NCBI GenBank assembly: GCA_023436245.1
Contig: JAEZJZ010000099.1
Location: forward strand, 1 to 44,994
Direction of reading: 5' to 3'
Length of the DNA: 44,994 nt
Source: Bacillota bacterium
GTDB taxonomy: Bacteria > Bacillota > UBA994 > UBA5500
The stretch's first letter is position 1; each line of letters begins with the position of its first letter. Below, one piece after another: positions 24,067 to 33,005 of this stretch. A model generated the notes under the pieces. That model was not told where the DNA came from. It did not search any database and was given only the letters and a program-made list of their open reading frames with translations. Position numbers and translations under genes: made by a program.

Positions 24067-24855
24067 TTGTACACAGTGCGAAAAGAAGTGAATCTGGACG
24101 CCGTGTCTGCGCTGCGGCAGCAGTACATCGCGTCTCTGGCCGGGCCACTCGAGCCCTATATCGAAGAACTGATCTCTTTCTCTCAGCGAGTCTACAGCAT
24201 CTGCTGGCAGGGCTGCCTCATCGGGTACTTCTGCGTCAGCAGTAAGGGCACTCTGCTGCAGTTCTACGTCGTGGATGATCATATTCAGCATGTGCATACC
24301 ATCTTCGGCCAGTTGCTCAACGAGGGTTACTTCCAGCAGGCATTTGCGATGACCCGTGACCGCCTGGGCACCTCAGTCTGCCTGGAGTTTCAGAAGACGG
24401 TTGCTGTCAAGTGTTATCTGTTTGAGGATAGCTCGGCTTCGCCGCTGGGCTGGCCGGCTCTGCCGGGCAGCACGTTTCGCCTGGCCACCAATGATGATAT
24501 TCCCCTCATTCGGGCAGTCACAGGCGACTTCCACGACGTACTGGACTACACCCTGGAGATGGCAGTCGCAGATCAGGGAATCCATGTGCTGCTGCTCGAC
24601 GGAGAGTTGCTGGCGAGTGGGGTTATCGTCAGGCAGAAGGCTCAGCCGACTTATGCCGACATCGGCATGTTCGTCAATGCACGCCATCGGCAGCAGAAGA
24701 TCGGCACGCGCATGATCGCTCTGCTGCGGGGTTACTGCCACCAGCACAGCATTACTCCGCTGGCCAGTTGTCAGTTTGAGAACGCTGCTTCCAAGCGAAC
24801 ACTGGAGCGGGCTGGGCTAGTCAGTCGCGACCGCATCTTCAGAATCACCTTCTAG
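24067..24855 (+). CDS. GNAT family acetyltransferase
   Basis: This 262-residue protein has a GNAT fold in its C-terminal half (about residues 135-262): FRLATNDDIPLIRAV opens it, ADIGMFVNARHRQQKIGTRM is the acetyl-CoA pyrophosphate loop (R/Q-x-x-x-G-T), and CQFENAASKRTLERAG is the closing motif. The N-terminal 130 residues look like a second, degenerate domain of similar size. The TTG at 24067 follows TAGGAGGGG. It is a single gene, and the substrate cannot be inferred. Confidence 0.8.
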   Translation: MYTVRKEVNLDAVSALRQQYIASLAGPLEPYIEELISFSQRVYSICWQGCLIGYFCVSSKGTLLQFYVVDDHIQHVHTIFGQLLNEGYFQQAFAMTRDRLGTSVCLEFQKTVAVKCYLFEDSSASPLGWPALPGSTFRLATNDDIPLIRAVTGDFHDVLDYTLEMAVADQGIHVLLLDGELLASGVIVRQKAQPTYADIGMFVNARHRQQKIGTRMIALLRGYCHQHSITPLASCQFENAASKRTLERAGLVSRDRIFRITF

Positions 24856-25084
24856 TCGCAAGGCGATGCGCAGCAACAGCATCTGTTACCGAATGCCGCG
24901 GGGTTTCTGCCTCGCGGCTCTTCGCATGCAGCAGGCGTTTCATTTGGGGTAGACAATCGCTCACACGCAATCTCGCCTCTGCCATCATTTGCCGATCTGG
25001 TGTACATTTGCGGTGAGCAATGTCGGAAGGGGGGTGGTGTCATGGATAAGCAGGCACCGAACAAGCAGGAGGGGAAGGAAGAAG

Positions 25085-26791
25085 ATGCACGCTGATATTG
25101 ATGGGCGGATAGACGCCCTCTTCAGCCAGTTTGATCGACCGGGAACTCCCGGGTGTGCCGTGGGTGTGATCAAAGACGGCGCGCTAATCTATGCCAAAGG
25201 CCACGGTTACGCCAACCTGGAACACGACGTGCAGATCACGCCGCGGACTGTCTTCCATTGCGCTTCCATGAGCAAGCAGTTCACCGCCATGAGCATCGCG
25301 CTGCTTGAGGAGCAAGGACTGGTCAATGCCGGCGATGACATTAGACTGTATCTGCCCGAGTTGCCCAACTACGGCCAGGAGATCACCGTTGATCACTTAG
25401 TGCACATGACCAATGGGCTGTATGATATCTATTCCCTGGCCAACTTCATCCTCGGTATCCGAGAGGATGATTACTTCACGCGCGAACAAGCCTGGGAGAT
25501 GGTCAAGGCTTGCGATTGGCTGATGTTCCGGCCGGGTGAGAAGTGGAGCTATGGCAACACGGGCTACTTCTTGCTGGCGGAGATCGTCGAGCGGGCGAGT
25601 GGTCAGCATTTGAGTGAGTTTGCCGACCGACATATCTTTCAGCCGCTCGGCATGAGCAGCACCCTCTTCCGCGACGACCGGGCAATGCTGATCAAGCACC
25701 GGGCGGAGAGTTACTCCGACTATGCGCATGTCCACTATAATGACGCGCGTCCGAGCTACTGCTCTCGCGGGCAGGCCTACGCCATCAATGCCGACCTGAT
25801 GTTCCTGCCCGGTGCTGGCGGAATGTGGACAACGGTCGAGGACCTGTATCAGTGGGATCAGAACTTCTACCGAAATCGTCTGGGCAAGGGGTCAGGCGAG
25901 CTAGTGCAGAAGGTGACGGCACCCGGCCGGTTGAATGACGGCAGCCATGTGCCATACGGCTATGGCCTGTTCCTGCGCAGTAAGTCCGGGTTCAACTATG
26001 CATTCCATGGTGGGTCTGCATACGGCTGGAGCAGCGCCATCTATCGCATTCCGGAGCAGCGCTTCAGCGTGATCTGCCTGGGGAATCATACCAGCCTCTT
26101 TGACCAAATCGAGGTCTATCCCGAGTCCCGCGGTCTGCTCGATCAGGTGGCTGAGCTCATGGTCAGCGGCTACCGCGTCGGCCCCGAGCCTGAACCCACA
26201 ATCGGCAGCAGCGCCGTTAGCGATCTTCCGGCGTGGTGCGCCGAGTTGGCGGGGGAGTACCAGAACCCAAAGGACTCCTGGCTCTGGCAGATTACGCTGG
26301 ACGACGGAAGGTTGCGCGTGCGGGAGAACTACTCCACAAGCTTTGAGCTCGAGGCTGAGCAGGATGAAACCTGTCATGACCGAAGCGGCAGCCTGCTGGT
26401 CAGGGCAGTCCGCGATTGTGGGCGGGTGACAGGGCTCCGGGTCCAGCGATGCGGGCAGACTTCTTTCTACCACCGTTTCCTGACTGGTCTGGACGAGCAA
26501 GCGCTGGGCGAGTATGCAGGGGATTATCGCTGTCAGCGCCTGGACGCAGGCTTCTCGGTTGGCGTCCAGGACGGCGCACTGCGGCTGCTTAACCACAATC
26601 GGCACAACACTGGCATCGATCTCAGCTACCGACCAACTATCAGAGACAGCTTCTTGGCCAGCGCTCCACCGTACTGCCTCTGGTATTGCATCACTTTCCA
26701 GCGGGATTGCACCGGTCAGGTTGTCTCCTTTGCCTATCGGGACGATGAGGGCAGCAAGAGGGAGAACTTAGTGTTCACCAGGATGAGGTAA
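25085..26791 (+). CDS. Serine hydrolase of the class C beta-lactamase / penicillin-binding family
   Basis: This 568-residue protein has a Beta-lactamase (PF00144-type) domain at about residues 8-350. The S-x-x-K motif is SMSKQF near residue 60, Y-x-N is YGNTGY near 157, and a HGG motif (AFHGGSAYGWSS) near 307 replaces KTG. About 200 residues of beta-rich C-terminal domain follow, like those of esterase/peptidase relatives. No signal peptide is seen, so it is probably cytoplasmic. I chose the ATG at 25085 behind GGAGGGGAAGGAAG; an in-frame start at 24989 lacks such support. It may be a peptidase or esterase; antibiotic resistance is not implied. Confidence 0.85.
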   Translation: MHADIDGRIDALFSQFDRPGTPGCAVGVIKDGALIYAKGHGYANLEHDVQITPRTVFHCASMSKQFTAMSIALLEEQGLVNAGDDIRLYLPELPNYGQEITVDHLVHMTNGLYDIYSLANFILGIREDDYFTREQAWEMVKACDWLMFRPGEKWSYGNTGYFLLAEIVERASGQHLSEFADRHIFQPLGMSSTLFRDDRAMLIKHRAESYSDYAHVHYNDARPSYCSRGQAYAINADLMFLPGAGGMWTTVEDLYQWDQNFYRNRLGKGSGELVQKVTAPGRLNDGSHVPYGYGLFLRSKSGFNYAFHGGSAYGWSSAIYRIPEQRFSVICLGNHTSLFDQIEVYPESRGLLDQVAELMVSGYRVGPEPEPTIGSSAVSDLPAWCAELAGEYQNPKDSWLWQITLDDGRLRVRENYSTSFELEAEQDETCHDRSGSLLVRAVRDCGRVTGLRVQRCGQTSFYHRFLTGLDEQALGEYAGDYRCQRLDAGFSVGVQDGALRLLNHNRHNTGIDLSYRPTIRDSFLASAPPYCLWYCITFQRDCTGQVVSFAYRDDEGSKRENLVFTRMR

Positions 26792-26803
26792 GGTCCGAAC
26801 GTG

Positions 26804-26845
26804 CAGAGGGTTGCCTAGCGATACAGGCAACCCTCTGAATGTTTG
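26804..26845 (+). terminator. Terminator after the serine hydrolase
   Basis: CAGAGGGTTGCCT and AGGCAACCCTCTG form a perfect 13-bp stem around an 8-base loop. The tail AATGTTTG is only weakly T-rich. Confidence 0.6.
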
Positions 26846-27066
26846 CTGGGTCTAGCTGACAACCCGCCTTGGCCTAGACCTGTTCATTCGCGCCTCGCCA
26901 TGGCCACCAGTCGCCAGATCGTGGGCTAATTAGGGGAATGAGCCTGAAATGGCAGCAATACCAGTAGTTACCTAAAGGATTGCAGGCAGCGTCCCCCGAA
27001 GTATCGTTCACTACGCCTGTTCAGGTGGCCTGAACGGTATCTGATGAGAGCAGGAGGGTGCTGCGA

Positions 27067-27555
27067 GTGCGTCACAGCTACGTCGAGCCAAGAATCTATG
27101 TCCGAGCGGACAGAACCCGCAGGAACTCCTATTGGGCACTACTTGTCACCTTGGTGGCGATGCTTATGGGCATCGACACACTACGGACCAGCCCTCTGTT
27201 TGCTGTCCCCTGGATACTGTTCCCGGGAGTGGTGCTGTTCATCGTTCTACAATGGGTTAACCATCAGTTGCCCGTGAAGGCAGTGTTGCAGGGAAAGTTG
27301 TTGGCGCTCTACTATCTTCGCCGGCCAACTGTTTGCTTGGATCTTTGGCAGGCTGAATGCCTGATGCTGCGACTGGTGCGGGAAGGCAGGTCGGCGAGGT
27401 GGTACTACTCTGTGAAGATGCTGGACGGCTCGTCCCATGACCTGTTCGACCGCGGCACTTTTCCCGATCAGGAGCAACTGGTGCAGCACATCAGCTATGT
27501 GAGCGATCTGCCGTGGAATCACTATCGTTGGAAGGTATGGGAGAAGACAGACTGA
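27067..27555 (+). CDS. Small membrane protein of unknown function
   Basis: About 162 residues: a basic N-terminus, two hydrophobic helices (about residues 25-45 and 48-67) and a soluble C-terminal half rich in Trp and Tyr (WQAECLMLRLVREGRSARWYYSVKMLDG). The GTG at 27067 has GGAGG nine bases upstream; the GTG at 27058 is too close to it. A perfect hairpin GTTCAGG-TGG-CCTGAAC lies at 27019-27035 in the leader. I do not recognise a family. The pattern of two membrane helices and a small PH-like tail is common among uncharacterised Bacillota proteins. Confidence 0.6.
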   Translation: MRHSYVEPRIYVRADRTRRNSYWALLVTLVAMLMGIDTLRTSPLFAVPWILFPGVVLFIVLQWVNHQLPVKAVLQGKLLALYYLRRPTVCLDLWQAECLMLRLVREGRSARWYYSVKMLDGSSHDLFDRGTFPDQEQLVQHISYVSDLPWNHYRWKVWEKTD

Positions 27556-27889
27556 GTGACGGCAGACCTGTCCTGGGCATTCATAGCCACGCGACTCCTA
27601 AAGGCTTCATGCTAGGCTCCCGGGGAGACTCACGCCATCGAGGTAGAAGCCTTGGTGGCGTCTCCATTTAGGAAGATGCTGGTTTGACAGCGAAGACTAG
27701 GGAACAGAGAATGGAGCTACGAGGCTCGCACCGGACAATGGCCTCCCCCACAAATGCTGATTATAGCCGACAAGGTCGACTTCAGGCGCCTAGGAGTTCC
27801 CCGAAGCGGCTGACACGGTTCAGTTGGCGAACGCGTACTATGGATCTGGTTGCTTCACGGTAGACCAGACAACAGATGGGGTGATTGAC
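27556..27889 (+). other. Intergenic region with hairpin and promoter-like site
   Basis: A hairpin at 27622-27668 (GGAGAC-GCCA-CGAGG with CCTTG-TGGC-GTCTCC) may terminate the upstream gene, though no T run follows. TTGACA (27684-27689) and GAGAAT (27707-27712) are 17 bases apart and could serve the downstream lipoprotein gene. Nothing else is seen. Confidence 0.4.
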
Positions 27890-28912
27890 ATGCGCAAGCG
27901 GCCAATGCTGCTTCTTTCCCTGCTGCTGATCATGACTGCCCTGCTGGCGGGCTGCACAAGCGCCCTGCCCCCACGGCCTGGGTCGAATCCCACGGAGACC
28001 CGCTTGGCTGAGGTTCACTTTATCGACGTGGGGCAGGGGGATAGCATTTTGATCAAGACCGGCAGCAAGGCAGTGCTGATCGATGCCGGAGATCAGGACA
28101 AGGGCGACGAGGTGGTTCAGTACCTGCAGGAGCAGGGGGTAGCGGCGCTCGATTTGGTGATCAGCACGCACCCGCATTCTGACCATATCGGCGGCTTGCC
28201 CCTGGTGCTGAGGACGCTGCCTGTGGCCAGGATCATCGACTCGGCTGTCCCGCACACCTCGCAGATCTATTTGGACTACCTGACATTGATTGAACAACAG
28301 GACATCGCTTTCGAGCAACCGGACAAGCAGTCCATTGACCTAGGCGGTGAAGTTCGCCTGGAGATCCTCGGTCCGGTCAAGCAGTATCGGGACCTGAACA
28401 ATTCGTCAGTCGTGGCCCGCTTGGTAGCGGGCAAGACTTCGGTGCTCTTCACCGGCGACATGGAACAGGCGGCAGAGACCGATCTGCTGGCCAGGTGGGA
28501 TCTACAGGCGACCATCCTCAAGGTGGGCCACCACGGGAGCGACACCTCCACTGGTTCAGAGTTTCTCAGGGAGGTCGCACCAGAACTGGCCGTCATCTCG
28601 GTTGGCGCCAAGAATAGCTACGGCCACCCGGAGGAGGCGACACTATCCAAGTTATCTGCCGTGGAAGTCGTCCGTACCGACCAGGCGGGCACGATCGTGC
28701 TGGCGATTGACAGTGATGGCTACAGTCGGTTGCCTGCTTCATCGGCTGGACTGCGCGGCTTCACCGTCTATGTCACTGCTAGCGGGGGAAAGTATCATCT
28801 GGATGGGTGTCGCTATTTGAATGACAGCAAGTCGCCCCTGCGCTTGGAGGATGCCCTCCGTGCCGGTTATACGCCCTGCGGCGTCTGTAAACCGCCGACT
28901 ATTGGGAGATAA
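27890..28912 (+). CDS. Secreted ComEC/Rec2-like metallo-beta-lactamase lipoprotein
   Basis: About 340 residues from the ATG at 27890. It has a lipoprotein signal (MRKRPMLLLSLLLIMTALLAGC; lipobox LAGC near residue 22) and then a metallo-beta-lactamase fold close to the ComEC C-terminal domain: HFIDVGQGDSILI, STHPHSDHIGG with the metal-binding HxHxDH, and FTGDME and GHHGSDTS. The last about 50 residues carry a Cys/His cluster (YHLDGCRYL ... PCGVCKP) like the Ada-type metal-binding tails of secreted nucleases. It is followed by a DUF3006 gene, a common partner. I infer an extracellular nuclease/phosphodiesterase role. Confidence 0.88.
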   Translation: MRKRPMLLLSLLLIMTALLAGCTSALPPRPGSNPTETRLAEVHFIDVGQGDSILIKTGSKAVLIDAGDQDKGDEVVQYLQEQGVAALDLVISTHPHSDHIGGLPLVLRTLPVARIIDSAVPHTSQIYLDYLTLIEQQDIAFEQPDKQSIDLGGEVRLEILGPVKQYRDLNNSSVVARLVAGKTSVLFTGDMEQAAETDLLARWDLQATILKVGHHGSDTSTGSEFLREVAPELAVISVGAKNSYGHPEEATLSKLSAVEVVRTDQAGTIVLAIDSDGYSRLPASSAGLRGFTVYVTASGGKYHLDGCRYLNDSKSPLRLEDALRAGYTPCGVCKPPTIGR

Positions 28913-28918
28913 GCCTTC

Positions 28919-29043
28919 TGGATCGCAATCTTATGTGCGAGATCGCAACACTATGTGTAAGCAACACTCCGTGTTGCTGGGAGGTACAAGCCGATTCCAC
29001 GAGCGGAATCGCTCTTATTGAAGATCGCAACACTCCGTGTTGC
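28919..29043 (+). repeat. Array of related hairpin repeats between the MBL and DUF3006 genes
   Basis: Four units start with GATCGCAA or AAGCAACAC. The last two are identical perfect hairpins GCAACACTCCGTGTTGC at 28961-28977 and 29027-29043; each is followed by GGGAGG or AGGAGG. The first two (from about 28920 and 28941) are degenerate. A further hairpin GATTCC/GGAATC lies between at 28993-29010. The same element, with compensated bases, precedes yqfD at 200-216. Confidence 0.7.
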
Positions 29044-29055
29044 TAGGAGGTCAGG

Positions 29056-29283
29056 TTGCAGATGAGGATCCGGGCAGTTGTCGATCGCATTGAAGGAGAG
29101 GTGGCAGTGCTGCTGGTCGGTCAGCCAGAACGCCGGGTTGATTTTCCGCTGGAGTGTTTACCTCCCGTCCATGAGGGGGCCATGCTCTGGCTGAGTTGGG
29201 AGATGGATAAGCTGGAGGAAGCAGCCCGCAAGGACCAAGCCGTAGAGCTGCTGCAGAAGCTGCTGCAACGAAAACAGCAGTGA
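29056..29283 (+). CDS. DUF3006 family small protein
   Basis: This protein of about 75 residues (TTG 29056) or 73 (ATG 29062) has the DUF3006 pattern: an N-terminal strand AVVDRIEGEVAVLLV, then DFPLECLPPVHEGAMLWL, and an acidic-basic helical end. DUF3006 proteins are typically encoded next to ComEC-like metallo-hydrolases, as here; their role is unknown. AGGAGG at 29045-29050 directly follows a hairpin repeat and serves as ribosome site, so the repeat may influence translation. Confidence 0.8.
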   Translation: MQMRIRAVVDRIEGEVAVLLVGQPERRVDFPLECLPPVHEGAMLWLSWEMDKLEEAARKDQAVELLQKLLQRKQQ

Positions 29284-29310
29284 GCCGGAGACGGGTGTTC
29301 AGCAGCAAAG

Positions 29311-29350
29311 CGAAGCCGCCGACGAGGATGTTCCCTCGTAGGCGGCTTCG
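29311..29350. terminator. Bidirectional hairpin between convergent genes
   Basis: CGAAGCCGCC-ACGAGG and CCTCGT-GGCGGCTTCG pair around a short loop. It lies between the DUF3006 gene and the end of the convergent histidine kinase gene and can serve both, though T runs are weak. Confidence 0.55.
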
Positions 29351-29363
29351 TGTGATCAAGGCC

Positions 29364-31505
29364 CTAATTGCTTTCCGGCAGTGTGACGATAGCCTTGAAC
29401 AGGTCTCCGTCGATCTGCAGGCGGAAGGTGCCACCCTGCAGTTCAGTCAGGCTCTTGGCGATGGACAGCCCCAGGCCGGAACCTTCGCTGTGGCGGGATT
29501 CGTCACCGCGCTTGAACCGCTCCAGCAGTTCGTCCGGATCCATGTTCAAAGGAGACGCCGAGATGTTTTTCAGGACGATCTTCACCTGTCTGGCTTCGGC
29601 GGTCACTTCTGCGTAGACACGGGAGTGGGGTAGGGCATACTTCAGGATGTTCTGCAGCAGGTTCTCCAGCACTCGCCAGAGTAGTCTGCCGTCTGCCTGG
29701 ACATACACCTTCTCTGGCGGCAACGTGACGCGGAAGTCTAGCCCTGAGGCGTCGATCTTCTCCGCCAGTTCGGCCATGCCCTGGTTGATCAGGGAAGACA
29801 CGTCCAGGCGCTCCAACTGCAGCGCAATGTTGCCGCTGGCGGCTTTGGCTGCCTCGAACAGATCCTCCGTCAGGGTCTTCAGGCGCTGCGATTTCTGGTC
29901 AAGGACATCGAGGTATCTGGTTGCGTTCTCTGAGGCCAGTCCCTCAGTTTTCAGCAGGTCGACATAAGTGATGATCGAAGTCAGCGGTGTCTTCAGGTCG
30001 TGGGAGACATTGGTCACCAACTCGGCCTTCATCCGCTCCGCCTTCACTTCCCGATCCACCGCTGCCTTCAGCCCGGCGGCGATCTGGTTCACCCTGCGCC
30101 CTAGTTCCGCCAGTTCACGATTGGTGTCCAGGGGGATGCGGTGCCCTAGCTCGCCTTCGCCCACTCGCTTTGCGCCATCTGAGATCAGGCGCAGAGCGGT
30201 GATCTTGCGCAGCAAATAGAGTAGAGCCAGCGTGTTGGCGCCGAATAACAGTGCCAGTCCAAACAGTGTCTCGATTCCCGAATAGGATTCCTCCAGTATA
30301 TTGAAGGATAACAGGACGGCCAAGTTCAGGACAAATATCGCACCAAGCAAACGAACTGCCACCGGGCCAGCTTGCAGCAGCTTGCTGACACTACCCTCCC
30401 AGATTCGCCGCAACAGGCGCCAGAGCCAGCTGCAGGCGCCGTAGATCAGCGTATGCCGCAGCGCGTCTCCGCGCTTGATGCGCTTGGAAAGCATGTCTCC
30501 GGCCAGCAGGGTGGTCAATGCCAGGAGGGTGGCCAAGGCTGCACCCAACACTAGAGTGGCCTGAGACATAGCTGTCCGATACTGCTCCCATAAGCCGATC
30601 AGACCGCTCACGCAGAGAACTCCCACCGCAGTCAAGAAGGCCAGAGCGACATCCAGGTAGACATGGTCAAGCGAGTTGAGCGCTACTTGGTCGCTGTCGC
30701 GCTGCACACCGGCGGTGTTCACAGTGTAGGCGAGTGCAAGCAGGAAGAGCAGCGTGCCTCCCAGGAAGCGATAGAGCGCCAGTGTTCCGGTCTGTCGGCC
30801 TGACAGGTATTCCAGGCGCAGCACGGTGTACTGATCGCTGGTCAGGCCAACGTAGGCGGTTTGGCCATTCGGCAGCCTAAGTTCGGTTGCTGCCGGCAGA
30901 CTGTTGAAGAGAGAGGGGACATCTGACTCGCTGTCGACATTGCTCAGCGTTCCGCCCCCCTTGATTGGCACGTGATAGAGATAGGCGTTCGGCTCGGCCA
31001 GCGTCTCTCGCAGTGAGCGATAGGCGGCTAAGTCCATGGCAATCAGCTGCTCTCGGCTTTCCTGGCGGACCCGCTCCAACTCGACTGCTTTCTCGCTCAG
31101 GAAGCGGTTGCGCTCAGTGGTCAGGCGACTGACCTCCGCCAAGTCGCCGCTGTCCCTGGCGTCGCTTATTCTCCAATTGTAGTTTGACTCAAGTTCGTCC
31201 ATCTCGCGTGCCAGGCGGCTAGGCAAGCTGTTCTCCGAGTTCAGAACTGGTTCTGCCGTGCCCCCGGAGATGATGAACTCCTCACTACGGTAGTCTTGGG
31301 AGATTCGCCGCACTGCGTCTTCCAAGCGCCAGAGCGTCTGCCGCTTGGCGTCGCTTTGGTCGTATCCGCTCGACTGAAGGGCTAACTCAAAATGCTCGGC
31401 TCCGAGCGTGCCATAGACCATGAGCAGCATCCCGGCTATTGCCAGCAGCGCGGCCAAGAGCTTCAGCCAGGGAGAAGACCTAATACTTCTCGATCTTGTA
31501 GCCAA
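29364..31505 (-). CDS. Membrane sensor histidine kinase
   Basis: This 713-residue kinase opens with a membrane segment (about residues 14-34) and an extracellular sensor region to about 240 with a coiled-coil part. About five membrane helices follow (245-430). Then come a HAMP-like segment (about 435-485), a HisKA domain with the phospho-acceptor in NVSHDLKTPLTSI near residue 500, and a HATPase domain (N box NLLQNILKYA, G box GSGLGLSIAK). The TTG start overlaps the response regulator gene by 26 bases. The sensor part is much larger than usual and I do not recognise it; the signal is unknown. Confidence 0.92.
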   Translation of the reverse strand: MATRSRSIRSSPWLKLLAALLAIAGMLLMVYGTLGAEHFELALQSSGYDQSDAKRQTLWRLEDAVRRISQDYRSEEFIISGGTAEPVLNSENSLPSRLAREMDELESNYNWRISDARDSGDLAEVSRLTTERNRFLSEKAVELERVRQESREQLIAMDLAAYRSLRETLAEPNAYLYHVPIKGGGTLSNVDSESDVPSLFNSLPAATELRLPNGQTAYVGLTSDQYTVLRLEYLSGRQTGTLALYRFLGGTLLFLLALAYTVNTAGVQRDSDQVALNSLDHVYLDVALAFLTAVGVLCVSGLIGLWEQYRTAMSQATLVLGAALATLLALTTLLAGDMLSKRIKRGDALRHTLIYGACSWLWRLLRRIWEGSVSKLLQAGPVAVRLLGAIFVLNLAVLLSFNILEESYSGIETLFGLALLFGANTLALLYLLRKITALRLISDGAKRVGEGELGHRIPLDTNRELAELGRRVNQIAAGLKAAVDREVKAERMKAELVTNVSHDLKTPLTSIITYVDLLKTEGLASENATRYLDVLDQKSQRLKTLTEDLFEAAKAASGNIALQLERLDVSSLINQGMAELAEKIDASGLDFRVTLPPEKVYVQADGRLLWRVLENLLQNILKYALPHSRVYAEVTAEARQVKIVLKNISASPLNMDPDELLERFKRGDESRHSEGSGLGLSIAKSLTELQGGTFRLQIDGDLFKAIVTLPESN

Positions 31506-32166
31506 TACCCCACACCACCTTCAGATACTTCGGCTCTTTCGGATTCAGTTCAATCTTCTCGCGGATGCGCCGAATGTGCACCGCAACCGTGTTCGCTGGG
31601 TTGTAGGCTGGTTCATTCCAAACCTGTTCGTAGATTTGGTCAATGGAAAAGACCCTCCCGGCGTGCTCGCAGAGCAGCTTGAGGATGCCATACTCCATGG
31701 GCGTCAGCTTGACCGGCTCGCCGTCCACCGTGACTTCCTTGCGCAGATCATCAACCTGCAGGCCACCGCTCTGCCAGACCTCAGTCTCTGGAACATGGCT
31801 CCCGAGCAGGGTGTAGCGGCGGAGCTGTGACTTGACTCGGGCGATCAGCTCCAGCGGGTTGAACGGTTTGGTGACATAATCGTCTGCCCCCATGTTCAGC
31901 CCCAGAATCTTGTCCGTGTCCTCTGACTTGGCCGAAAGCATGATGACCGGAATGTTGCGACGCTCGCGAATGCGCACCGTGGCTCGAATGCCGTCCAGTA
32001 CCGGCATCATGATGTCCATGATCACCAGGTGAATCTCCTGTCGTTCGATCACGGTTAGTGCTTCCGCCCCGGTGTACGCTTTGCATACTTGGTAACCCTC
32101 ATTGCGCAGATAGACTTCCACCGCGTCAACAATCTCGCGGTCGTCATCGCAAACTAGAATGTTCAT
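31480..32166 (-). CDS. OmpR-family response regulator
   Basis: This 228-residue regulator has a receiver domain (acidic pocket CDDD near residues 6-9, phospho-acceptor Asp in IMDIMMP near residue 51, Lys in TKPF) and a C-terminal winged helix (about residues 130-228, with EHAGRVFSIDQIYEQVW and VHIRRIREKIE). It resembles the VanR-like branch. It is first in an operon with its sensor kinase. A direct repeat of the type OmpR-family proteins bind lies about 105 bases upstream (32271-32287), suggesting self-regulation. Confidence 0.93.
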   Translation of the reverse strand: MNILVCDDDREIVDAVEVYLRNEGYQVCKAYTGAEALTVIERQEIHLVIMDIMMPVLDGIRATVRIRERRNIPVIMLSAKSEDTDKILGLNMGADDYVTKPFNPLELIARVKSQLRRYTLLGSHVPETEVWQSGGLQVDDLRKEVTVDGEPVKLTPMEYGILKLLCEHAGRVFSIDQIYEQVWNEPAYNPANTVAVHIRRIREKIELNPKEPKYLKVVWGIGYKIEKY

Positions 32167-32232
32167 CTCGTAACCTCACATCTTCCCAGTCTCTGCATCA
32201 TCTTACCACACCGCCTCCCCCTACTCAGCTTG

Positions 32233-32287
32233 ATTGTAGCAGCCTGGTCTTTCTGATCGCCGCCACATTTCTTAAGGTTGTCTTAAC
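32233..32287 (-). promoter_or_regulatory. Two-component operon promoter with direct-repeat operator
   Basis: TACAAT on the minus strand (32238-32233) is a good -10 box without a good -35, as expected for an activated promoter. Upstream, CTTAAG (32271-32276) and CTTAAC (32282-32287) repeat with exact 11-base spacing, the spacing used by PhoB/OmpR-type regulators. The rest of the 32167-32561 interval shows a weak hairpin (CCCCTCT/AGAGGGG near 32470-32490) and no gene. Confidence 0.45.
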
Positions 32288-32561
32288 CTGGGAACAATGC
32301 TCCTGGATGGCGCGCCAAAGGAACTGTCACCCTGCTTTCCCACAGTTTTTTCACACTTGTCCCGCGGAATGGCCGTGAAGCCAGCTTATACTGGTATCTG
32401 TGCAACGGGATTGACTGCTTCGTAGTGCCGGTGCCAGAAGGAAGCGTGACCTATTGCGCTTTCCCCTTCCCCTCTCCCTACAGAGGGGCCTCTCGCGACT
32501 TGCGGCCTCCGGGCCGTGACATAATTGCCGGTCAACCCGGATGATGAAGGGAGATGAGGTC

Positions 32562-32999
32562 TTGACCAAGATTAGGATGATCAGACGCCCCGCGGGCTGT
32601 ACCGTCCTGTATCTAGCAGGCGGCCTCTTTGCTGTAACCGCTGCTGCCTCGGTAGTGAACAATCTGTTTTCGTTCTGGACCGCTGTTGACCAATACGTTG
32701 CTCAAGGCTACACAGCCCAGGAAGTGGTGAGTGGGCTGCTGCCCAGCCAGCTCCTCCCTGGCTTGTTTCAGTCCATAGTTGTCTACGGCGGGGTGGCGGC
32801 AGTTGTCTTTGGTCTGGGGCAGATCAATCATCGACTGTCTCGACTCTTGACTCACAGCGTAGAAGGTGAAGCCCCGGCCTCGCCGGAGCTGGTGGAAGGG
32901 CAAGATCAAGACACTGATCTCGGAACTCTGGATTTTGCAGCATGCAGAGAGGCAGCCGAGGCCGAATCAGTCGAGCCGGCTGCTCCAGACGGGAGGTAG
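32562..32999 (+). CDS. Membrane protein of unknown function
   Basis: About 145 residues from the TTG at 32562, which has AAGGGAG upstream; the ATG at 32541 is an alternative. Two hydrophobic helices (about residues 10-35 and 70-90) are followed by an acidic, probably disordered cytoplasmic tail. The tail contains PASPELVEG, a peptide that in other bacteria often comes from dispersed repeats within genes. I do not recognise the family. A 28-codon reading frame follows directly, possibly co-translated. Confidence 0.6.
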   Translation: MTKIRMIRRPAGCTVLYLAGGLFAVTAAASVVNNLFSFWTAVDQYVAQGYTAQEVVSGLLPSQLLPGLFQSIVVYGGVAAVVFGLGQINHRLSRLLTHSVEGEAPASPELVEGQDQDTDLGTLDFAACREAAEAESVEPAAPDGR

Positions 33000-33005
33000 G
33001 CGGGA

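Noticed and set aside
24989..25084. Longer start for the serine hydrolase
   Set aside because: The added 32 residues are strongly basic and unlike the family, and the ATG at 25085 has a far better ribosome site.
25085..26791. Antibiotic-resistance beta-lactamase
   Set aside because: It lacks a signal peptide and has HGG in place of KTG with a long C-terminal domain, which fits esterase/peptidase relatives better.
32870..32900. PASPELVEG-coding segment as an inserted repeat
   Set aside because: The peptide resembles one encoded by known dispersed repeats, but the DNA differs from the usual repeat sequence and no second copy is seen here.
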